DNA of 13,361 nt from VRUE01 sp036406595 (GTDB taxonomy: Bacteria; Actinomycetota; Thermoleophilia; Solirubrobacterales; 70-9). The translations under genes and the position numbers were made by a program. The stretch covers positions 1 through 13,361 of the forward strand of contig DASXAR010000084.1 in the NCBI GenBank assembly GCA_036406595.1, written 5' to 3'. Below are positions 7,660 through 12,648 of the stretch, in pieces (within the stretch, counting starts at the first letter, position 1; each line of letters opens with the position of its first letter). The notes beneath the pieces are model-generated. The model worked only from the letters and a program-made list of their open reading frames with translations, had not been told where the DNA came from and did no database searches.

Positions 7660-7683
7660 GCTCGCCCGGCCGCCCCGCCTCAG

Positions 7684-7689
7684 TACGGT
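7684..7689 (+). promoter_or_regulatory. Candidate -10 element for a leaderless HAD transcript
   Basis: TACGGT ends 8 nt before the TTG at 7698, and no Shine-Dalgarno sequence precedes that TTG. The sequence and spacing resemble the hexamers before other operon-leading genes in the window. Confidence 0.35.
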
Positions 7690-7697
7690 TCGCTGCC

Positions 7698-8510
7698 TTG
7701 CCTCTCCGCTGCGTCTACACAGATCTGGACGGCACACTCCTCGGCATAAACGGCTCGCTCTTTCGTGACTCCGAGGGCGGCTTCTCGATGCTCCAGGCCC
7801 GGATGCTGGAGGCCTGTGACCGCGCCGGGGTCGAGGTCGTGGTCAAGTCCGGGCGGCGGGAGGGATCGGTGGTCGAGGACGCCAAGCTGATGGGGCTGCG
7901 GTCCTACATCGCCGAGGTCGGGACCGTTGTGATGATCGACGGTGAGCGGACCGAGCTGGTCGGCGACATCGAGCCGGATCCCGGCAAGAGCCTCGCCGAG
8001 ACCTGGGTCGACGAGGGCATCGCGGATGAGCTCTTCCGGCATTTCGAGGGCCGCCTCGAGTGGCACACGCCGTGGCATCGCCAGCGCCACCTCTCTCTTC
8101 TCTTCCGGGGAAAGATCGACACCGATGAAGCGAACCTGCTGCTCGCGGAGCGTGGACACCAGGGGGTCCGGGTGATCGACAACGGCGCGATCTTCGCCCC
8201 GATGGAGGGGATCGAGGGCCCCGCGCATGCCTACCACCTGCTCCCCGAGGGGGCCAGCAAGGCGAGGGCCGTCGCCTTCCACATGCAGGTCCGCGGCTAC
8301 GCCCCGGAAGAGTGCATCGCGATCGGCGATTCCGTCGAGGACCTGAATGTCGCCGAGGTGGTCGGCCACTTCTTCGTCCCGGCCAACGGCCCCGAGCGCG
8401 ACCCGGCCCTGCGCGAGGCGATCGCCGGCCGCCCCAACGTGACCGTCACCGAGGGCCGGATGGGTGACGGCGTCTACGAAGCCGTGATATCCACCCTGGC
8501 CGGAGCCTGA
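7698..8510 (+). CDS. HAD-superfamily hydrolase (Cof/phosphoglycolate-like phosphatase)
   Basis: A 270-aa protein. The start is TTG: DLDGTLL occupies residues 9-15, so initiation must be close by, and no ATG or GTG lies just upstream in frame. HAD motifs are complete: D9 and D11 (nucleophile and acid/base in DxDGT), S51-G52-R53 (motif II), K188 in GASKARAV (motif III), and GDSVED (210-215, motif IV, D211 and D215 for magnesium). The insert between motifs II and III (about residues 85-180) suggests a type C2 cap, as in Cof-like or mannosyl-3-phosphoglycerate phosphatases. The substrate, presumably a small phosphate ester, cannot be told. The stop codon overlaps the next start by one base (TGATG), so it is translationally coupled to a SRPBCC protein. 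Confidence 0.85.
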   Translation: MPLRCVYTDLDGTLLGINGSLFRDSEGGFSMLQARMLEACDRAGVEVVVKSGRREGSVVEDAKLMGLRSYIAEVGTVVMIDGERTELVGDIEPDPGKSLAETWVDEGIADELFRHFEGRLEWHTPWHRQRHLSLLFRGKIDTDEANLLLAERGHQGVRVIDNGAIFAPMEGIEGPAHAYHLLPEGASKARAVAFHMQVRGYAPEECIAIGDSVEDLNVAEVVGHFFVPANGPERDPALREAIAGRPNVTVTEGRMGDGVYEAVISTLAGA

Positions 8511-8950
8511 TGGAGAGCATCCACGTCACCCGCACCATCCCCGCGGCGCCCGAGGCGGTCTTCGACCGCCTGGCGGATCACGCGAACTACGACCGCTTCC
8601 GCCCGATCCACGCCTCCAGGCTGCTCCGCGAGGGCGAGCCGGCGCCGAACGGCGTCGGCGCGTTGCGCGAGATCAAGGTCCGGCCGTTGACGTTCCACGA
8701 AGAGATCACCGCGTACGAGCGTCCGACCCGCCTCGACTATCTGATCGTCAAGCTCAATGTCCCCTTCGAGCACCACGGCGGGTCGATCCGCCTCACCCCC
8801 GACGGCGACGCCACCCATGTGGACTGGCGTTCCAGCTACACCGTCCCCACGCCGATCGCTGGCCGAGCCGAGGAGCTCATCTTCAAGCCGCTTCTCGCCC
8901 GAGGCTTCAGCCGCGTGCTCGAGGACATCGAGCGGATGACCGCGGCCTAG
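8510..8950 (+). CDS. SRPBCC-fold (polyketide cyclase/START-like) protein
   Basis: A 146-aa protein with the usual SRPBCC layout. It opens with IHVTRTIPAAPEAVFDRLADHANYDRF (residues 4-30; first strand, then helices), has a central beta-sheet containing HEEITAYERPTRLDY, and ends with a long amphipathic helix (IAGRAEELIFKPLLARGF onward) that would close a hydrophobic ligand cavity. Proteins of this family bind lipids or aromatics, or act as cyclases, and no specific function can be assigned. The ATG shares its A with the TGA of the HAD gene, indicating coupled translation and perhaps a linked role. The 3' end overlaps the convergent clpP by 4 nt, leaving no room for a terminator between them. 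Confidence 0.8.
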   Translation: MESIHVTRTIPAAPEAVFDRLADHANYDRFRPIHASRLLREGEPAPNGVGALREIKVRPLTFHEEITAYERPTRLDYLIVKLNVPFEHHGGSIRLTPDGDATHVDWRSSYTVPTPIAGRAEELIFKPLLARGFSRVLEDIERMTAA

Positions 8951-9576
8951 CCGCCTCCGTTCTGCGCCGCGAACCCGGTCCGCCTCTGCTCGATCTCGCG
9001 TTGCTCGATCACCCGGTCGATCAGGCCGTACTTCGCGGCCTCGTCGGCCTTGAAGAAGCGGTCGCGGTCCATGTCGTCGTGGACCTGCTTCTTCGACTTG
9101 CCGGTGTGCTTGGCGTAGATCGCATCGAGCCGGTCGCGCAGGTAGAGGGTCTCCTTGGCATGGATCTCGATGTCCGAGGCGACGCCCTCGAAGCCGCCGC
9201 TCGGCTGGTGGATCAGGATCCGCGAGTTGGGCAGGGCCATCCGCTTCCCCTTCGCGCCGCCGGCGAGCAGCAGGGCGCCCATCGACATCGCGATGCCGTA
9301 ACAGATGGTCCGCACGTCGGGCTTGACGAACTGCATGGCGTCGTAGATCGCCAGGCCGGAGTAGACGACCCCGCCGGGCGAGTTGATGTAGAGCGAGATG
9401 TCCTTCTCCGGGTCCTCGGACTCGAGGTGGATGATCTGCGCCACGATCAGGTTCGCCACCTGGTCGTCGACGGGCTGGCCGAGGAAGATCACCCGCTCGC
9501 CGAGCAGGCGGGAGTAGATGTCGAAGGAGCGTTCGCCCCGTGCGCTCTGCTCGACGACCATTGGAACCAGCGGCAT
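8947..9576 (-). CDS. clpP: ATP-dependent Clp protease proteolytic subunit
   Basis: A 209-aa serine protease subunit, about the usual ClpP length. It forms tetradecameric chambers that degrade proteins fed by ClpX/ClpC-type unfoldases. The triad is intact: S98 in AMSMG (96-100), H123 in LIHQPSGG and D172 in DRDRFFKADEA. YINSPGG (63-69) is the substrate-binding/oxyanion block. The start is the ATG at 9576, preceded by a strong GAGGAGG (minus strand, 9583-9589) with 6-nt spacing; the frame extends to 9753, but that part lies antisense to the next gene. The N-terminus (MPLVPMVVEQSARGERSFDIYSRLL) is typical, so little or no propeptide is evident. It is a stand-alone gene with no clpX or tig beside it. 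It overlaps the SRPBCC gene at its 3' end and shares its upstream region with the SRPBCC-ArsR operon. Confidence 0.95.
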   Translation of the reverse strand: MPLVPMVVEQSARGERSFDIYSRLLGERVIFLGQPVDDQVANLIVAQIIHLESEDPEKDISLYINSPGGVVYSGLAIYDAMQFVKPDVRTICYGIAMSMGALLLAGGAKGKRMALPNSRILIHQPSGGFEGVASDIEIHAKETLYLRDRLDAIYAKHTGKSKKQVHDDMDRDRFFKADEAAKYGLIDRVIEQREIEQRRTGFAAQNGGG

Positions 9577-9582
9577 TGCGGA

Positions 9583-9589
9583 CCTCCTC
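9583..9589 (-). promoter_or_regulatory. Strong ribosome binding site of clpP
   Basis: GAGGAGG on the minus strand, 6 nt before the ATG at 9576. It decides the clpP start over the longer open frame, and it stands out because most operon-leading genes here have no Shine-Dalgarno sequence. Confidence 0.8.
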
Positions 9590-9607
9590 GGGTTTGCGGT
9601 TGTACAT

Positions 9608-9623
9608 GCAACCAGTAGGTTGC
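9608..9623. promoter_or_regulatory. Operator-like dyad 1, GCAACC-N4-GGTTGC
   Basis: GCAACC (9608-9613), AGTA, GGTTGC (9618-9623): perfect 6-bp arms. A further half-site GGTTG at 9598-9602 sits exactly 10 bp before the first arm. It lies in the leader or promoter region of clpP and upstream of the SRPBCC-ArsR promoter. Identical arms recur at 9645-9660. The ArsR repressor encoded downstream is the likely ligand (inference). Confidence 0.65.
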
Positions 9624-9635
9624 GGATCAGTACGG

Positions 9636-9641
9636 TAACAT
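9636..9641 (+). promoter_or_regulatory. Candidate -10 element between the two dyads
   Basis: TAACAT, 9 nt before the ATG at 9651, between the two operator-like dyads. TACGGT at 9631-9636 is an alternative. The opposite strand over 9637-9642 reads TATGTT, a possible back-to-back -10 for clpP. Only sequence resemblance supports this. Confidence 0.3.
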
Positions 9642-9644
9642 AGA

Positions 9645-9660
9645 GCAACCATGAGGTTGC
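9645..9660. promoter_or_regulatory. Operator-like dyad 2 spanning the SRPBCC start codon
   Basis: GCAACC (9645-9650), ATGA, GGTTGC (9655-9660). The arms and spacing equal those of dyad 1, with a 37-bp offset. The spacer contains the ATG of the SRPBCC gene, so a bound repressor would cover the transcription and translation start of the SRPBCC-ArsR operon. Confidence 0.65.
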
Positions 9661-10076
9661 GAAATGAGGCAGCGGCGAAGGCCGACGAGAAGGCTCCCTG
9701 GGTGGAGCGGGAGACCCTCGTCGAGGCGAGCCCGGACGAGGTCTGGGAGGCACTCACCGACGAGGACCGCCTGGAGGAGTGGCTCGCCCCCGAGGTGGAG
9801 CTCGATCCCTCCGAGGGCGGGGAGATCTCCGTCCGCGATGGCGACGACGAGCGCAACGGAACCGTCGAGACGGTGGAGGAGAACGAGCGCTTCGCCTTCA
9901 CGTGGTCGCGGCCCGGCGAGGGGGAGAGCTTCGTCGAGTTCACGATCGAGGCGCTTCCCGGCGGCAGCCGGGTGACCGTCGTCGAGACCCCAGTTGGACC
10001 CTCTGCGTCGGCGATCGGCGGATGGGGGCCCGCGCTCGCGCGCCTGCGGCGCTCGATGCTGCTCGTCTTCGCTTGA
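9651..10076 (+). CDS. AHSA1-type SRPBCC protein paired with an ArsR regulator
   Basis: A 141-aa protein of the activator-of-Hsp90-ATPase-homologue-1-like SRPBCC family. WVERETLVEASPDEVWEALT (17-36) is the typical opening, followed by LEEWLAPEVELDPSEGGE. A beta-rich middle includes GTVETVEENERFAFTWS, and RVTVVETPVG precedes a final helix ending LRRSMLLVFA. Family members bind hydrophobic ligands or act in stress responses, and the ligand here is unknown. The ATG at 9651 lies inside an inverted repeat; no in-frame alternative starts near it except an internal GTG within the conserved opening. The TGA stop overlaps the TTG of the ArsR gene (TTGA). AHSA1-ArsR pairs are common in actinobacteria and are often autoregulated. 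The protein is acidic. Confidence 0.85.
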   Translation: MRLRNEAAAKADEKAPWVERETLVEASPDEVWEALTDEDRLEEWLAPEVELDPSEGGEISVRDGDDERNGTVETVEENERFAFTWSRPGEGESFVEFTIEALPGGSRVTVVETPVGPSASAIGGWGPALARLRRSMLLVFA

Positions 10077-10411
10077 GGGCGCCGGCCCATCGACAGGTCG
10101 ACTCGGTCTTCGGCGCGCTCGCCGATCCGACTCGCCGGCGCCTGGTCGAGACCCTCGCGCAGGGCGGCACCGTGACGGCGAGCGGCCTCGCCGAGCAGCT
10201 GCCGATGACGCGGCAGGCGATCGCCAAGCACCTCTCGGCCCTGCGCGGCGCCGAGCTCGTCACCGCGAAGCGGGTCGGCCGCGAGACGCGCTACGAGCTG
10301 CGCCCGCAGCCCCTGGACGAGGCCGTCGGCTGGATCCAGACGGTCAGCGCCGAATGGGACGGCCGTCTCGGCGCGCTGCGCCGGTCGGTCGAGGCGCGCC
10401 GCCCCGGGTAG
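10073..10411 (+). CDS. ArsR-family winged-helix transcriptional repressor
   Basis: A 112-aa protein. The open frame extends upstream, but that part shadows the SRPBCC gene. The start chosen is the TTG at 10073, which overlaps the upstream stop by 4 nt (TTGA) and places VFGALADPTRRRLVETL near the N-terminus, as in the family. The helix-turn-helix is TASGLAEQLPMTRQAIAKHLSALRGAELV, with the recognition helix at about MTRQAIAKHLSAL. The wing is VGRETRYELRPQPLDEA. No cysteine or histidine metal site of the classical ArsR/SmtB kind is visible, which fits the non-metal HTH_20 subgroup usually paired with AHSA1 proteins. By inference it binds the GCAACC-N4-GGTTGC dyads upstream and represses its own operon. 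The trigger may be a ligand held by the partner protein, or may be redox or stress. Confidence 0.85.
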   Translation: MRAPAHRQVDSVFGALADPTRRRLVETLAQGGTVTASGLAEQLPMTRQAIAKHLSALRGAELVTAKRVGRETRYELRPQPLDEAVGWIQTVSAEWDGRLGALRRSVEARRPG

Positions 10412-10412
10412 C

Positions 10413-10418
10413 TAGTCT
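10413..10418 (+). promoter_or_regulatory. Candidate -10 element for leaderless DtxR-family gene
   Basis: TAGTCT ends exactly 6 nt before the ATG at 10425. The only purine stretch, AGGG, is 1 nt from the ATG, too close to act as a Shine-Dalgarno sequence. The metalloregulator gene may therefore have its own leaderless transcript despite lying only 13 nt after arsR. Confidence 0.4.
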
Positions 10419-10424
10419 CAGGGC

Positions 10425-11132
10425 ATGGCCAAGGCCACCGTCGCGGAGGAGGAGTACCTCCAGATCATGTTCTGGCTCGAGGAGGCCGGGCTCCCGATCA
10501 ACGGCGCCAACATCGCGCGCGCGATGCAGCTCTCGCCCCCGACGGTCCACGAGATGATCGGCCGCCTCGAGGGCGACGGCTACGTGGAGCGCGCCGACGA
10601 CAAGTCGCTCACCTTCACCGACAAGGGGCGGCAGGAGGCGGAGGCCATCTCCCGTCGCCACCGGCTGATCGAGCGCTTCCTCACCGACGTCCTCGGCATC
10701 CCGTGGGATGAGGTCCACGAGGAGGCCGAGCGCCTCGAGCACGCGATGTCGCCGGTGCTCGAGGAGCGCATGCTCGCCGCGATCGGCGACGCCAAGACCT
10801 GTCCCCACGGCCACCCGATCGTCGAGGGGGCGAGGGAAGAGGGCGTCCTGCTGGCCGACGTCAAGCCCGGGGCGGACGTCCGGGTCCTGCGCTTCGAGAA
10901 CGAGGCCGAGGAGATCCTGCACTACCTGAAGGGGACCGGCATCCACCCCGGCCTGGAGGGCAAGATCGAGAGCTCCGACGCCGACGAGGTTGTGATGGGC
11001 TCCGACGAGGGCCGCCATGCGGTCTCGAAGAGCGTCGCCGAGACGGTGTCCGTCAAGGCCGACCCAGCCCCGCCGGCCCGTCCGCCGCTGCCGGATCAGC
11101 TCGTGATCAGCGCGGACCGCTACGGGCGCTAG
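10425..11132 (+). CDS. DtxR/MntR-family metal-dependent transcriptional regulator
   Basis: A 235-aa protein with all three domains. They are an N-terminal winged helix (residues 1-70; recognition helix around LSPPTVHEMIGRLEGDGYV), a dimerisation and metal-binding domain (about 71-138) and an SH3/FeoA-like domain (about 139-213), then a short Pro-rich tail. Numbering runs in register with C. diphtheriae DtxR. H79, E83 and H98 (ancillary site) and E105 and H106 are kept, but the primary-site residues M10 and C102 of DtxR are E10 and E102 here. Carboxylates in these places recall manganese-sensing MntR (Asp and Glu). CPHGHPI (126-132) supplies extra Cys/His residues. By family it represses metal uptake genes when loaded with Fe(II) or Mn(II). 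A manganese preference is an inference from the ligand set. No transporter gene is adjacent. Confidence 0.88.
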   Translation: MAKATVAEEEYLQIMFWLEEAGLPINGANIARAMQLSPPTVHEMIGRLEGDGYVERADDKSLTFTDKGRQEAEAISRRHRLIERFLTDVLGIPWDEVHEEAERLEHAMSPVLEERMLAAIGDAKTCPHGHPIVEGAREEGVLLADVKPGADVRVLRFENEAEEILHYLKGTGIHPGLEGKIESSDADEVVMGSDEGRHAVSKSVAETVSVKADPAPPARPPLPDQLVISADRYGR

Positions 11133-11198
11133 TTCGGCGCCGGATCTTTACGAGCTGTTAGCCGCAGCTTCAGGTAGGCGGCGCAGACTTGCTTGCTA

Positions 11199-11214
11199 AT
11201 CTCCCGATGGAGAT
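11199..11214. promoter_or_regulatory. 16-bp dyad ATCTCC-N4-GGAGAT upstream of a small gene
   Basis: Perfect 6-bp arms around CGAT, in the 119-nt gap between the DtxR-family gene and the 63-aa gene. It overlaps TAATCT (11197-11202), a possible -10 hexamer. A shorter repeat, GAGT-N5-ACTC (11219-11231), follows. It could be an operator or a leader hairpin. Nothing else is recognisable in this gap. Confidence 0.35.
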
Positions 11215-11251
11215 AGTCGAGTAAGTCACTCAACAAACGGGGGAAGTGCCG

Positions 11252-11443
11252 ATGGAAGCGAACACCACCAACACCAACATCCTGATCGCCGACCGGAACA
11301 TCGCCGAGCGCCGCCTCGTATCGATCGCCAGGGCGATCGAGGCCCACAAGAACGAGCAGCGGCGAAAGCCCTATCCGACTCGCGCGGAGGACCTCAGCCT
11401 CTACCGGCGAGCTCAGGAGATCCTCGGAGCGGACCGGATCTAG
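11252..11443 (+). CDS. Uncharacterised 63-aa small protein
   Basis: I recognise no family. The ATG at 11252 has GGGGGAAG 5 nt upstream (11239-11246); a GTG at 11246 in the same frame is less well placed. Third codon positions are mostly G or C, as in true genes here, supporting real coding. The protein starts with an Asn/Thr-rich stretch (EANTTNTN). An amphipathic, charged helical segment follows (DRNIAERRLVSIARAIEAHK), then a basic EQRRKPYP turn and a second helix, EDLSLYRRAQEIL. It has no cysteine, signal peptide or membrane segment, so a cytosolic helical-hairpin protein is plausible. It ends 4 nt before the convergent aminotransferase stop. A dyad and a possible promoter precede it, suggesting independent regulation. 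Confidence 0.65.
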   Translation: MEANTTNTNILIADRNIAERRLVSIARAIEAHKNEQRRKPYPTRAEDLSLYRRAQEILGADRI

Positions 11444-11447
11444 ATGG

Positions 11448-12563
11448 CTAGGCGGCTTCGGCGCTCGCCCGGCTGCCGGAGCGGACCCGCTCGAGCGCAC
11501 GGGCGAGGCGCTGGACGCCCTCGGCCACGTCGCCGGCCGGAACCGGGGCGAAGGAGAGCCGCAGGCTCGAGGAGCCGCCCTCGATCATGAAGTCAGGCCC
11601 GGCGACGAAGGTGACGCCCTCCTCCTTGGCCTCCGTCAGGAGCGCCTCGGTGTCGACGTCCTGCTTCAGATCCAGCCAGAGGAAATAGCCCCCCTCGGGC
11701 ACGACGAACTCCGCCTCGGGGATGTGCTCGTGGAGCGCCTCGACCAGCGCGTCGCGGCGCTCGCGAAGCGCGGCGTTCACCAGCTTCAGGTTCTCGTCGA
11801 GGCCGCCCGAGCGGCAGAGCTCGAAGACGATCGACTCGGCGAGCATGTTGGGGGAGATGTAGGTCTCGTTCGCCCGCTTCGCCAGCGTGGCGATCTGCTC
11901 GGTGGGCCCCACCAGATAGCCCACGCGCACCCCGGGGCTGACCGACTTCGAGAACGATGAGGCGTGGATCACCTGGTCCGCGCTGTCCATATCGAGCATC
12001 GTCTCCCCCCGGGGCTCATCGAAGGAGATCAGCCGGTAGGGGTCGTCCTCGAAGAGGAGGAAGCCGCGGTCTCCGGCCAGCTTGACGAGCGCCTGGCGCT
12101 TCTCCAGCGAGAGCGTGCACCCGGCCGGGTTGTGGAAGTTGGGAATGACGTGAGCGAGCTTCACCTCGCCGTCGTCGAGGGCCGACTCGACCGCCGCGGG
12201 GTCGACGCCGTCGGACTCGAGCGCCGCGCCGGCGATGTCCGCGCCGGCCTGCCGCAGAAGAAGCAGGGTGCGGTCATAAGTGGGCTGCTCGACGATCGCC
12301 CGGTCCCCCTCGGAGACGAGATGACGGAAGAGCAGAGCGGCCGCCTCCATCGAGCCGTTGGTCACCATCACCTGCTCGGGCTGGACGTCATGGAGCTCGG
12401 CGATCCACTCGCAGAGGCCCGTGTGGCCCCGGCCGGTGCCGTAGGAGAGCGCCTTCTCCCAGTCCGTTTCGAGAGCGCGGGCGGCAGCCTCGCGCACCGC
12501 GTCGTGGGGAAGGATGTCGGCGCTCGGAGCACCGCGCGCGAAGCTGATCGTACGGTCGGCCAC
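11448..12563 (-). CDS. Fold-type I PLP-dependent aminotransferase (class I/II)
   Basis: A 371-aa protein from the GTG at 12563 (MADRTISFARGAPSADILP). The frame is open to 12674, and an ATG at 12599 would add 12 residues, but a TATACT hexamer lies between the two, favouring the GTG. PLP motifs: YGTGRGHTGLCEWIA (cofactor phosphate-side entry), VTNGSMEAA, FHNPAG (the NPxG substrate loop), FEDDPY (Asp pairing with the pyridine nitrogen, Tyr), ASSFSKSVSPGVRVGY (K206, the Schiff-base lysine) and SLRLSFAP (Arg for the substrate carboxylate). This resembles the 2-aminoadipate/multisubstrate aminotransferases related to the catalytic half of MocR regulators; no DNA-binding domain is present. Substrate uncertain: a broad amino-acid:2-oxoglutarate transaminase is likely. 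It is divergent from the NTF2-like gene and convergent with the 63-aa gene. Confidence 0.87.
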   Translation of the reverse strand: MADRTISFARGAPSADILPHDAVREAAARALETDWEKALSYGTGRGHTGLCEWIAELHDVQPEQVMVTNGSMEAAALLFRHLVSEGDRAIVEQPTYDRTLLLLRQAGADIAGAALESDGVDPAAVESALDDGEVKLAHVIPNFHNPAGCTLSLEKRQALVKLAGDRGFLLFEDDPYRLISFDEPRGETMLDMDSADQVIHASSFSKSVSPGVRVGYLVGPTEQIATLAKRANETYISPNMLAESIVFELCRSGGLDENLKLVNAALRERRDALVEALHEHIPEAEFVVPEGGYFLWLDLKQDVDTEALLTEAKEEGVTFVAGPDFMIEGGSSSLRLSFAPVPAGDVAEGVQRLARALERVRSGSRASAEAA

Positions 12564-12573
12564 TGGCGCGACG

Positions 12574-12579
12574 AGTATA
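12574..12579 (-). promoter_or_regulatory. Candidate -10 element of the aminotransferase gene
   Basis: TATACT on the minus strand matches TATAAT at 5 of 6 positions and ends 10 nt before the GTG at 12563, implying a leader of only a few bases. No Shine-Dalgarno sequence or clear -35 box is visible. Confidence 0.4.
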
Positions 12580-12635
12580 CGAACGGTGCGATACTGCATC
12601 GACCCGGGGGATGGAGGCCGCCGACCCGTTCGGAA

Positions 12636-12641
12636 TACTGT
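12636..12641 (+). promoter_or_regulatory. Candidate -10 element for the leaderless NTF2-like gene
   Basis: TACTGT ends 7 nt before the ATG at 12649; the intervening TGCCCCG has no ribosome-binding character. Arms GGAGGCCG (12613-12620) and CGGCCTCC (12653-12660) form an 8-bp inverted repeat that brackets the hexamer and the start codon. Confidence 0.4.
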
Positions 12642-12648
12642 TGCCCCG

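Noticed and set aside
8474..10231. A 585-codon minus-strand frame across clpP and the SRPBCC-ArsR genes
   Set aside because: It is out of frame with clpP and antisense to the SRPBCC and arsR genes; the composition is that of a shadow frame and it has no domain.
11133..11170. Possible intrinsic terminator after the DtxR-family gene (GGCGCC and AGCTG-N7-CAGCT)
   Set aside because: The stems are short and no T-tract follows, so evidence is insufficient to call a terminator.
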